From Vanilla planifolia (Eukaryota > Streptophyta > Magnoliopsida > Asparagales > Orchidaceae), in the NCBI GenBank assembly GCA_023846275.1, contig CM043874.1, positions 23,245,130 through 23,309,129 on the forward strand: a stretch of DNA of 64,000 nt. The letters run 5' to 3'. How positions within the stretch are numbered: the stretch's first letter is position 1; each line of letters begins with the position of its first letter. Made by a program: the position numbers and the translations under genes. Shown piece by piece: positions 52,501 to 58,680 of the stretch. A model generated the notes under the pieces. It worked only from the letters and a program-made list of their open reading frames with translations, was not told the origin of the DNA and searched no databases.

Positions 52501-55475
52501 CAGATTTCGTACTATAAAAGGGAAGACATCATACTATACGAACAACCTGACAGATCAACTTAAATACTATATTGTTGAGTTCAGACCTTGATTACACTGA
52601 TGAATTCGTTATAATGTATGGTAATGATATCGTATTGTACGTTTGGTATACATTCAACATATTATAGCGTATGTTGTCTTGATTTCAATTTTCACTTGAT
52701 TCTATTATAACTTATGATGCTAGCAATGCTTTTTGCTTAGTGTGTAGCTTAAGTTTTCTTACAAGCCAATGCTTATTCATGATCCATGAATAAAAATAAT
52801 TAATTGTGCATGAGTATAAATGAGATGTACAAAAATGTTGTATGAATTATGTGTCAAAAATTTCTTAGTAATAAGTGTTGACATTCTCACCAAGTGATGC
52901 AAGTAAGGATAAGCCTTAGATGAAAGTCACTCCATCAAGAGCTATGTTCATATGACTTGTTTATGTGAAAGTTGAGCCACCAAAGTTCTTGACCATTACT
53001 TTCTAGACCTATTCATCACATCTTAAACACATATTAATATACAAATAAATGATTTTGTTGTCATTAAATCACCTAATGGTATAGGGTTAACTTGAAGATT
53101 AGTTATGTTCAAGTAAACTTAATTCTAGACGGCATGCACAAATCATTCAGGGTAAGACATATCCACTCATTCAACAAGTGCAATTTCAGTGTTATTGGAA
53201 TCCTCTGCTTGGACATAAGTTCTTTAGAGATCACTTTCTTGTTTTAGACATTGAAAGCTGGGTTTTATACAGTTGTGAAATGCTAATGCTTTTGCACTTA
53301 AGAGCTTGGGAGTGCCTCAAAACTAAAGGACAGAATTTTAGTTAATATGTGTATTAGATCAATATTCTTGCTTGTTCATAAATTAGTCCTGGAGTTTGGA
53401 CTTTGCAATTCAGTCCATAGAATAAATGAGATACCTTATCAAGGATTTTGTTGTTATACGGAGGATGTAGGTTAATTTTGCCAGTATATTCCTTCAACTT
53501 ACAATGCGCATTAAACGGAGCATGGTCTTGTAAGGAATATATTCATGGGCTAAACAGCGTTAGTTTATGTTATTATCTACACATGGTTTTGTAAGATAAA
53601 TAATGTGGCAGGGTGATGCACTTGTTTGTTAGGCAATTTATAGCTTTAAATAACTATGATACTCCATTGAGGTCATTTAATTTTACACATAAAAGGAACG
53701 CAGTGAACCGTCTTTTTATGAATTTTGCTGTCCATTATTGTTCTTATTGGATCTTATTGTTATTAGTTCCCTGTTTGGGTTGTTATCATGATTGGGAGGT
53801 TTGCGATTTATATGCTTCGCAAGATTAGGGAGTGTGCTTAGTGATTTACATGTTTTGCAAGATTAGGTAGTGTGTTTTGGTTAAGGATAAGTAGTTTGTT
53901 AGCCCTTCTAAGTTTTATAGTTTTTTTTCTTCTTAGCAGATTGACCGTTTCTTAATCGTCTTGGTTAGATATGGGCCAAGGTCAAAGAACTTTGTTAATG
54001 ATCCATGACATCCTTGTTTGGAAAACTGTCTGCTAAATAACTTTATTCTCTACTTTTGCTCAGAACCTATTAGATTTTGTTTTTCTGAAGCTGTGATTAA
54101 CAATCATTACTTGTTTTAATTTGGTGTCCCATTATGTCTTCTCTTCACTTACTAGAAATCGTTCTTATGTTTTCTTCAATGGTTTGGGCCTTGAGCACAT
54201 TTGATGTCCCATAATTAGCTAAACTCTCTAGGCTTCTGGAAATGTGAATCCAGTTGAAAAACTTTAGTAGATGAGAATCTGAGTGTGCTTGTATCATCTA
54301 GAATTACCACCTTGGTGCTTTTCCTTTTCCTAAATGTATCTTAAGCATAAATTGTGGATACATATAGAACATAAATTGTATTTGAACTTTTGATAGCTAT
54401 GATTTGAAATTTCAATTTTATGTTCTAATGAAGACAATCATAAGCCTTTATTGTTTTCTTTCATGAAATGTTAACTTGTCTTTATGTTTCATATTTCATT
54501 ATTTCCAATCAATGTTGAAAATAGTTTATTTTCAAACTCATAATGTGCAGAATTCTTTTCATTTGATAACACTTGATGTCTTTATATATGTTTAGCTGTA
54601 ATCATAATAGAATTTTTGGTGCAGATGTTCCTAAATCGGCAAGGCGGAAGGCCGAACGGGACATGCCAGCTTATTTGTTTTCCTTTCGTGTTAGCTTAAC
54701 CACCTTCAGAGGTTAAACATATAGTTATATTACTGTCTTCTATTTTATAAATGCTGTGTTACTTGCCTCCCATTACCGTTGATTTGAACAGGCCATGCAC
54801 TTGGTGTGCTTGCATCATGGATTGTTCAGATTATAATTGAGTTCTACAGATACTGCATCAGGAAGCCTGAGAACGACAGTGAAACACTTACAACTGTTGA
54901 AAAATTCAGATTATTTGGGAACAAAGTTTATAGTACGACCATAAAATGCACATCATCATTGATTTTTGCCTCAGTAGGAGCTGGAATAGGTGCCCTTTTC
55001 CATCCTTCAATTGGCCAGTGGATTGGTAAGTGGATTCTCTACCTGTGCTTAATACAAATTTTTGTGCATTCGAATCATTTCAAGAGCTATTCATCTTAAA
55101 GTAATCAGTCAGACTTTTAACACTTTTATCTAAAATTTTTAGCATGAGATCATGGTGTTTGCTTTGGTGATATTTTCATTTTGTGTAATGTTACTTAGAA
55201 ATGAGCATGTCATTAGTTGACATCTTTAAATAACTTTGTTAAATTATCATGTAGATGTCGATAATTTTTCTATTAAAAATAAGAGTAAAAGATTATTTAG
55301 TTAACATTGAATTAATTGATACATATATTGACATGTTTTAGATAACTTTTTAATGTTATTCATTGTTTTTATGACACCATCAAAATTATATGGCTTAACA
55401 GGATCAGCTCTAGGGGATTTTGCTGGACCAATTATTGCAATTGTATGTTTTGAGAAGCTTCATCTGCAGCTTTGA
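16321..55475 (+). CDS. Gene A: six-exon gene for a 337-aa predicted membrane protein, function unknown
   Basis: The CDS joins 16321-16502, 30668-31019, 34422-34506, 54625-54711, 54792-55025 and 55402-55475. All introns are GT-AG and all junction phases agree (2, 0, 1, 1, 1), giving 1014 nt including TGA. The start sits in a good context, at the head of a GC-rich exon typical of plant first exons. Residues 34-50 are an Ala-rich run from GCC repeats. Residues 139-163 form a Pro/acid-rich linker ([13 protein letters not shown]). Residues 171-206 look helical and basic. Residues 236-257 ([18 protein letters not shown]) form one hydrophobic segment. Residues about 287-330 form a Gly-rich hydrophobic segment ([19 protein letters not shown], then [16 protein letters not shown]) with small-residue spacing suited to helix packing in a membrane. 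The Ala-rich N-terminus could be part of an organelle-targeting region; this is inference. I do not recognise a named family with certainty. The gene is unusual for its intron load (38 kb of intron for 1 kb of CDS). Confidence 0.85.
17530..18770. repeat. LTR-like segment, diverged relative of the 46/52-kb copia LTRs
   Basis: It follows the same layout as the copia LTRs at 45635-47448 and 51262-53092. There is a tgttgaatttt start near 17532, then gtttgattcaaatctaaaac where those LTRs have ggttcgatccaaattggg. This is followed by tttattctaataaaa and then a block of gtatgat...atcgta-type dyads at 18190-18660. No coding sequence flanks it, so it could be a solo LTR. Termini and target duplication were not resolved, and identity is low. 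Confidence 0.4.
21756..23870 (+). repeat. Direct repeat of ~1 kb inside LINE-2 (21756-22741 and 22921-23870)
   Basis: Copy A starts actcttctcctaagct and copy B starts actcttctcttaagctt. Both continue through the endonuclease end (tctggtaaaagaaaatggaa against cctggtaaaagaaaaggga) and the linker (gcactaagtggctcaagg at about 22347 and 23509). They share the phrase agtactaatataattttgat and end at ctaagttg. Between them (22742-22920) is an RT piece ([22 protein letters not shown]). The second endonuclease copy therefore follows directly after the first RT start. Confidence 0.75.
26130..26900. repeat. Two diverged ~385-bp tandem units in the LINE-2 tail
   Basis: The phrase gaaatccatcatcgtattgc...atcatacttc...tgtcatcagctgagtacg at about 26137 recurs as gaaattcatcatcgtattac...atcttcatc...tatcatcggctaagcacg at about 26522. 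Similarity fades after about 150 bp, so a true tandem duplication is suggested but not certain. The segment is richer in CpG than its surroundings. Confidence 0.35.
27280..27730 (+). mobile_element. Ty3/gypsy RNase H fragment
   Basis: Plus-strand reading gives [10 protein letters not shown], then [18 protein letters not shown], and later [14 protein letters not shown]. This is the gypsy RT/RNase H junction, where the family reads PFELEVDASG. Stops interrupt it. It lies upstream of the RT-bearing gypsy piece at 28-30 kb, the reverse of the order in an intact element, so it is a separate or rearranged fragment. Confidence 0.6.
28130..30110 (+). mobile_element. Ty3/gypsy remnant of the Tat/Athila type
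   Basis: Plus-strand pol pieces occur in order. [19 protein letters not shown] (about 29288-29343) matches the pre-RT segment of Tat-like elements. [13 protein letters not shown] and [13 protein letters not shown] (about 29413-29502) match the RT start. [20 protein letters not shown] (about 29600) and [11 protein letters not shown] (about 29776) match the RT core, the family having EVYVDD in the last. Finally [18 protein letters not shown] (about 29960) matches RNase H. The catalytic Asp pair is lost, and frameshifts separate the pieces. Upstream sequence from 28130 is probably gag/protease of the same element but is too decayed to prove. Confidence 0.65.
30668..31019 (+). CDS. Gene A exon 2 (residues 61-178)
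   Basis: The acceptor is atttcag at 30661-30667. The exon opens with one base completing Gly61, then [12 protein letters not shown]. It includes [19 protein letters not shown] and the Pro/acid linker, and ends VRE before GTGCATTC in phase 0. It is clearly less AT-rich than the intron, with no internal stop. Confidence 0.85.
31020..34421 (+). other. Gene A intron 2 (3.4 kb)
   Basis: A GT-AG intron ending tgttttacttctgcag. It is AT-rich throughout. No transposon domain, repeat or RNA gene was recognised. The open frame at 34050-34268 (72 codons) has no known motif. Confidence 0.75.
34422..34506 (+). CDS. Gene A exon 3 (residues 179-206)
   Basis: Encodes [18 protein letters not shown]... ending AWKLLK plus one base. 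The acceptor is ttctgcag and the donor is aaag|GTATCT. It is short but in phase with both neighbours; the basic, helical character continues from exon 2. Confidence 0.8.
35414..35700 (+). pseudogene. psaA: Plastid-derived psaA fragment (NUPT)
   Basis: The plus strand reads [18 protein letters not shown], then [32 protein letters not shown] and [15 protein letters not shown]. These align in order with the C-terminal part of photosystem I apoprotein A1, which reads [20 protein letters not shown] at the matching place. Downstream nucleotides (ttcttaggtttattttggatgta) continue the psaA match after a frameshift. It is a partial, mutated copy inside a nuclear intron. The plastid gene product binds P700, but this fragment has no start or end and cannot be functional. 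Confidence 0.88.
35705..35905 (+). pseudogene. rpoC2: Plastid-derived rpoC2 3'-end fragment (NUPT)
   Basis: The plus strand reads [20 protein letters not shown] (about 35713-35772). After a gap comes [20 protein letters not shown] (about 35811-35870). These match, in order, two segments near the C-terminus of the plastid RNA polymerase beta'' subunit (EEAICYRVVLLGITRASLN and KENVVLGGVIPVGTG). Sequence between them is missing or scrambled, so the copy has an internal deletion. It abuts the psaA piece directly and precedes rps2, as rpoC2 does in plastid genomes. Confidence 0.75.
36209..36433 (+). pseudogene. rps2: Plastid-derived rps2 5' fragment with internal deletion (NUPT)
   Basis: An open frame starting at ATG reads [20 protein letters not shown], then [20 protein letters not shown]. 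Plastid ribosomal protein S2 reads RRYWNINLEEM, HGTRKWNP, and later [20 protein letters not shown]. About two dozen codons between the second and third blocks are absent, yet the frame stays open. The nucleotide match carries on a little further (gcattagcagcaataacggctc) and ends before the TGA at 36431-36433. It follows the rpoC2 piece in plastid order, about 300 bp downstream. Confidence 0.83.
36580..37400. repeat. Tandem repeat, about three units of 270-290 bp
   Basis: Each unit has a phrase like ttgtacttgtccgatttgaagtaatgcattgg (36909; variants at about 36620 and 37180). Each also has ctttactgagtgtag (37249; variants at 36674 and 36974). A 35-bp motif of the type gtagtatgatgatgtccaagtatgaataataaa occurs at about 36716, 36801, 37011, 37068, 37281 and 37369, that is twice per unit. 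The copies are well diverged. The array lies just beyond the 3' side of the minus-strand LINE and might be its 3' UTR. Confidence 0.65.
37600..43600 (-). mobile_element. Decayed L1-type LINE on the minus strand, split by an LTR (LINE-3)
   Basis: The minus strand gives the endonuclease with [14 protein letters not shown] and MGSPFT (43348-43022). The linker [19 protein letters not shown] is at about 42745. The RT active site reads [11 protein letters not shown] (about 41555-41523), with the Asp pair kept. After an interruption it resumes with [10 protein letters not shown], then [20 protein letters not shown] (about 39340-39280) and [19 protein letters not shown]. An RNase H C-terminal part reads [19 protein letters not shown] (38357-38301). 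ORF2 ends near 38050. ORF1 probably lies above 43600 but is not recognisable. The 3' end is unclear, since no poly(A) tail was found; the tandem repeat at 36.6-37.4 kb could belong to it. Confidence 0.72.
39519..41356 (+). repeat. Probable solo LTR inserted into LINE-3
   Basis: LINE-3 RT sequence stops at about 41380 and resumes at about 39510 on the minus strand, so the 1.84 kb between is an insertion. It starts TGTTGACC, with ttgatgataacaaac soon after, and ends ttcaaccccctcctttttgg then accaca. This is the usual shape of a copia LTR (TG...CA, pyrimidine-rich end). It has no coding sequence. A block of it (gtcgaaccacttaaaaa) recurs at 11.8 kb. The internal part at 40230-40540 repeats gatcg...cggtcc phrases. 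Clear 5-bp target duplications were not found, so the exact ends are tentative. Confidence 0.55.
43601..45629. other. AT-rich part of intron 3, no identified feature
   Basis: No domain was recognised on either strand. The first part may contain ORF1 of the minus-strand LINE. The plus-strand open frame at 45379-45612 (77 codons) has no known motif. Confidence 0.45.
45630..45634. repeat. Target-site duplication, left copy (tgaag)
   Basis: Five bases tgaag directly before the left LTR start TGTTGG. The same five bases follow the right LTR at 53093-53097. Confidence 0.8.
45635..47448 (-). repeat. Left LTR (3' LTR of the minus-strand element)
   Basis: On the plus strand it starts TGTTGGATTAATTGAGCC and ends GGTTAACA. 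It is colinear with the right LTR, sharing for example aagaaagaagaaagatgctt and tacaaggtcaag-type blocks. It contains a series of dyad motifs at 46370-46990. Confidence 0.85.
47450..47461 (-). other. Polypurine tract
   Basis: Read on the minus strand this is a purine-rich aaaaaagaaat run directly before the 3' LTR start TGTTAACC. This is the expected place for the plus-strand DNA primer of an LTR element. Confidence 0.65.
48380..48900 (-). pseudogene. Copia reverse transcriptase remnant
   Basis: The minus-strand open frame 48895-48677 reads [21 protein letters not shown] and [21 protein letters not shown], matching copia RT (YEETFAPVARLEA..., MDVKSAFLNG). It continues in pieces as [12 protein letters not shown] (about 48640) and, with a frame change, [17 protein letters not shown] (about 48510-48460), the YVDD box region. 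No RNase H follows: the sequence 47462-48380 has no similarity I recognise. The catalytic Asp of MDVKSAFLNG is retained in MDLMSALLN. Confidence 0.8.
49200..49640 (-). pseudogene. Copia integrase C-terminal remnant
   Basis: Minus-strand pieces read [20 protein letters not shown], then [20 protein letters not shown] (about 49470-49350). These match the conserved copia integrase tail, where the family has KFDAKSDEGIFLGYS..SKAYRVFN. Stops separate the pieces. Confidence 0.75.
50000..50727 (-). pseudogene. Copia gag remnant with damaged zinc knuckle
   Basis: The open frame 50727-50134 (197 codons) is rich in Lys, Glu and Asn and looks helical ([23 protein letters not shown]). It is followed, in another frame, by [14 protein letters not shown] (about 50150-50109), where the family has a final Cys; here that position is Leu. 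The downstream [14 protein letters not shown] fits the segment between knuckle and protease in SIRE-type elements. The frameshift between coil and knuckle, plus the lost Cys, mark it as dead. Confidence 0.72.
51246..51259 (-). other. Primer binding site, initiator tRNA-Met type
   Basis: On the minus strand, two to three bases inside the 5' LTR, the sequence is TGATATCAGAACGA. The usual plant copia site complementary to the 3' end of initiator tRNA-Met is TGGTATCAGAGCCA. Eleven of 14 positions agree. Confidence 0.75.
51262..53092 (-). repeat. Right LTR (5' LTR of the minus-strand element)
   Basis: On the plus strand it starts TGTTGAAATGATTGAGC and ends GGTTAACT, where the final CA of the left copy has become CT. 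It contains the same dyad block (51985-52650) as the left LTR. Confidence 0.85.
53093..53097. repeat. Target-site duplication, right copy (tgaag)
   Basis: Identical to 45630-45634 and directly adjacent to the LTR end. Confidence 0.8.
53098..54624. other. Intron 3 sequence before exon 4, nothing recognised
   Basis: Moderately AT-rich with T-rich stretches, as usual for plant introns. The open frame at 53613-53828 (71 codons) has no known motif. Confidence 0.6.
54625..54711 (+). CDS. Gene A exon 4 (residues 207-235)
   Basis: Encodes [20 protein letters not shown]... ending LTTFR plus one base. Flanked by tttttggtgcag and the donor GTTAAA. It is only 87 nt long but far richer in G and C than its surroundings, and in phase on both sides. 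Confidence 0.8.
54792..55025 (+). CDS. Gene A exon 5 (residues 236-313)
   Basis: Encodes [18 protein letters not shown] and the Gly-rich [18 protein letters not shown]. The acceptor is tttgaacag. The donor GTAAGT is a perfect plant consensus. It is separated from exon 4 by an 80-bp intron. Confidence 0.88.
55402..55475 (+). CDS. Gene A exon 6 (residues 314-337) with stop
   Basis: The acceptor is ggcttaacag. It encodes [20 protein letters not shown] and ends HLQL then TGA at 55473-55475. This completes the Gly-rich hydrophobic segment started in exon 5. Confidence 0.85.
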
Positions 55476-56050
55476 GGGATTTGCACTAAGGAATGAAATA
55501 GCTTCAATTGTTCGTTAGAAGTTGTCTATATGTTATGTGGGTTTAAACATCAGATGACAAGCGCAGCTTATATGCGATGATGTTAACTTAGAGTTGGGTG
55601 GAAATGTGGTGTCTGCCAAAGCTTATGATGTTCAAAATTTTGCTACTGCAATTTGATAATTTTTTTTTTACATCTAAGTTTGATAGTCAATTTGTATCCA
55701 AACTAGTTGTACCATTAATTGTTGTTCTTATTTTTGTATGGATAAATGAACTAATCTGAGCTACTTATTTCTACTTTTTTGTATTTCTCATTTTTTATTC
55801 AGTTCCTTTAGTAGGGTGCAATTACTTTTCTTTTGTATTTTTAAATTAGTTTTAACTCTTAACCTTCACTAAGCCATGGTAAACATACTATTTGGCCAAA
55901 TGTGATGTGGAATGGATGTTATGAAGTTTTTTTTACTAACAATTTAATAACATGTAATAAGTTAACAAGTGCATGAGTAAGCACAATACATAGCTTTTAT
56001 ATGGAAACACACAATACAATGTATATAAAAGAAAAAGGCAAATAATGGGT
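55476..56050 (+). other. Gene A 3' UTR and downstream flank
   Basis: Follows the stop codon. The sequence stays moderately mixed to about 55760 and then turns AT-rich. No canonical AATAAA was found close by, so the transcript end cannot be placed. Confidence 0.4.
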
Positions 56051-57720
56051 AGATTGTAGTGTTATCATTCTTTGTGAATATTAATGAACGGGTTCATGGA
56101 GTATGACAAAATTCAAAAGAGTAGAAAAGAAAAATTTTGAAAATAATTTGAACTATTTGATTTGGTGATCGTATCGTTTGATCTTTGGATTGTTTCATTT
56201 GATAGTATCATTGGGCATTTTAAGAGGTGATATTTTCCTTAGAAAATCAACCCATTAGGCCTTTAAAATATTTGAACTAGATAATCTATTGTTGGTTTGC
56301 CTATTTGAAGTGGGGCAATCAAATCATTTGACAATAAGAGGATATTAGCATTTGAAAGAGATGGTTTTAAGTGAATCATTTGATTGAAAAATTGGATCAT
56401 CTAATTTCTTGATTAAACTATTTGATTGAGGTAAAGTGCAAAAAATGATCATTCTAGATATCAAATTCAATCAACTTTAAACTTACAATTGTTGTTCTTG
56501 AATCAAATATTTGGATTAGATTGAGCTTCATGGAGGTAAGGAAATGGGAGTAATCTATAATTATACTTATTTGTTGTTTCATGTCAATCTCACAAGAGAT
56601 AGGGTAAATTATGGATTTTAAAATATTTTTTCTATTTTTAGATCGTATTAATCTTCTAAAATTTTTTTATAAAAATAATTTAATGTTTGTAAAAAAATAT
56701 TAATTTTATATATGTCAATTTTTATTTTTTATGATTAAATAATTAAAATTAAAATGATATATCAAAATTTTTAAGTAGTTCAGTTTAAACTGGAACTTAC
56801 GTGTACCCCCAACCGAGGTCGAGAAAAAATACACCATTAAGAAGTTTACAACTCGAGATTTTTTTTACAGTCCACCTTCATCCTATTAGATTTTATAGGT
56901 TTGACTATAACTTGCACTTTTACAAGCTTAACCTCAACTCAATTTTTAACAAGATCAAAACGAACTTGAGTTTTTGCAAATGTCTAGCTACCCAATTTAA
57001 AAGAAAAAGAGTAGAGAAAAAAATTTTATTAAAAATGTACAACTTTCTATACTTGTTGAAGAATAGAGCAAAGCACAATAAGTTTAAAATTATGAAGAGA
57101 AATAAGAACTTGAAATTTTAGAAGTTTTAGGCTTAGTTTAAATAATTCGATGTTTTTAAAAGAATTAAGCAATAATGTGCTATCGAGAGATTTTTAATCC
57201 AATAAAATATCATACAATACTTTTTTGAGATCTCAAATGCTAGTTCATATTCATTAACTTTTTTATCTATGATGGTTGGATTTTTATAAAAACAAGTTTG
57301 ATCATAACTGTTAGAAAGTCAAGTTATAAGCTATTACCAAGCAACTTAAAATATTCTTTCAACATCTATTGCAATGGTAGAAAAAGAAATGGTTAAGAAA
57401 TTAGCCATTAGATAGGATCATCAATGGTTGTTGACTTCGATTGGATCTTGATTTGTTGAATAAGAGACTATAAAGATAGATGATTTATGGACGATCAAAT
57501 CAAGGTAGATTTGATTTGGGCCATCCAATAAAGTTGAATGAGATCTTGATTGTTCAATTCATCAAAGGTAAATAAGGGTTACATCTCAGTCGTACAATTC
57601 AAAATGGAGAGGTCTATGCCATCAAATTAAGAATATGTCATTTGCACAGAGTGCTAAATGTGGAAAATAATTTAGTCTCATAGGTTGGACATGTTTAAGT
57701 ATTTGCCCTTTATAAGGATT
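56050..57720. repeat. LTR-like segment
   Basis: Contains repeated atcatttgat/gatcatttg phrases (56150-56420). It also has gtagttcagtttaaactggaacttacg (56773-56799) followed by acaagcttaacctcaact. These are of the kind found in copia LTRs (compare gtggttcgatccaaattggg at 51393 in this window). No coding sequence or termini were identified. Confidence 0.35.
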
Positions 57721-58680
57721 TCTATGTAAATATATTTTGAGCAAAAATATGAGGTTAGCTCCTTCCTTTTGTCCTTGGGATTTCATCACATTGGCCTCTC
57801 ATATGCATATAGTTTTAATATCATTATGGATTCAACCCAACCCATTCTCATACTTAGTTCAAGTTCTATCTGGCTCGATTCTTCCTTTGCCTTAACCCTA
57901 TCTAAATCAAGACTGCACCCTAATCAATATTAAGCTCGACCTAACTTGGCTCCAATTGGTCTCTTAAGTTGAGGTTCCCTGGGTTAGACAAGCTTGATTG
58001 ACCTGAGTGCTTTGCACTTACATAACACTTGGGGTATTAGCAAAAGATTTATTTTTTTCTTTTTTTAATTAAGAAAATAAAATTATTTTTGTTAAATTTT
58101 ATTTTTTTTTTTAATTTAACTAAAATGAAATTTGGCAAAGATAAATAAATGGAATCCTAAATGTTTCTTAAATTAAGGAAATGTTAAATAATTTAGATGC
58201 CTGAATTAAGATTTGAAATTGAGATGAATAAAGATGTGTCTTATAATCAACAAGCTAATATTTTATTTTATAGTAAAAAAATATTTTTAAAGTTGATATA
58301 TATATCTTCAATCCTTAAAGCTTACTAAAACTTTAAAGTTATTTGAAAACTATTAATTTACTATCTTCAAAAGTACATAACTTATTCTTCACAACTATTC
58401 ACACTAAATAAGTCTATTAGAATAAAATACTAAAAAGTTATAACTTGGCTCATCAAATACAAAGATGACTTAACAATATCACATCTTAATCTCCATAATA
58501 TGATAGAAAGCAATTGTTCAAGTCTTACTAAATTAACTAGTATGCAAGTTTACTTTTTGAGCTTAAAAGTTTAAAGATCTATCTAAAGCAATGAGTAAGA
58601 GCACTTTTAGAAACATTTTTTAAAATATTAAATGAGTTGAAGAGGTAATTTTGGTCAAAGAATAATAATTTCTAAAAAAT
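57721..58680. other. Intergenic AT-rich DNA, nothing recognised
   Basis: A less AT-rich stretch at 57750-58030 has no open frame or motif that I can assign. The rest is low-complexity. Confidence 0.5.

Larger units (their letters stand above)
45635..53092 (-). mobile_element. Ty1/copia LTR retrotransposon (SIRE/Maximus-like), 7.46 kb, inactive
   Basis: Two direct LTRs (45635-47448 and 51262-53092) flank a 3.8-kb interior. A 5-bp target duplication tgaag lies outside. On the minus strand, reading from the right LTR, there is a primer site, gag, a zinc-knuckle remnant, an integrase C-terminal part and RT, then a polypurine tract before the left LTR. The interior is much shorter than an intact copia element. 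Protease and most of integrase are reduced, and RNase H is not found. The LTRs differ at about one base in five by eye, so the insertion is old although the target duplication is intact. It lies antisense to gene A inside intron 3. Confidence 0.9.
34507..54624 (+). other. Gene A intron 3 (20.1 kb)
   Basis: A GT-AG intron with GTATCT at the donor and tttttggtgcag at the acceptor. It contains a plastid-derived insertion, a tandem repeat, a minus-strand LINE with a nested LTR, and a copia-type retrotransposon. Stretches 34507-35410, 43600-45629 and 53098-54624 show nothing recognisable. Confidence 0.75.

Noticed and set aside
54806..55099. Independent 97-codon frame starting at GTG
   Set aside because: It is exon 5 of gene A extended into intron 5; splice sites and phase fit the six-exon model.
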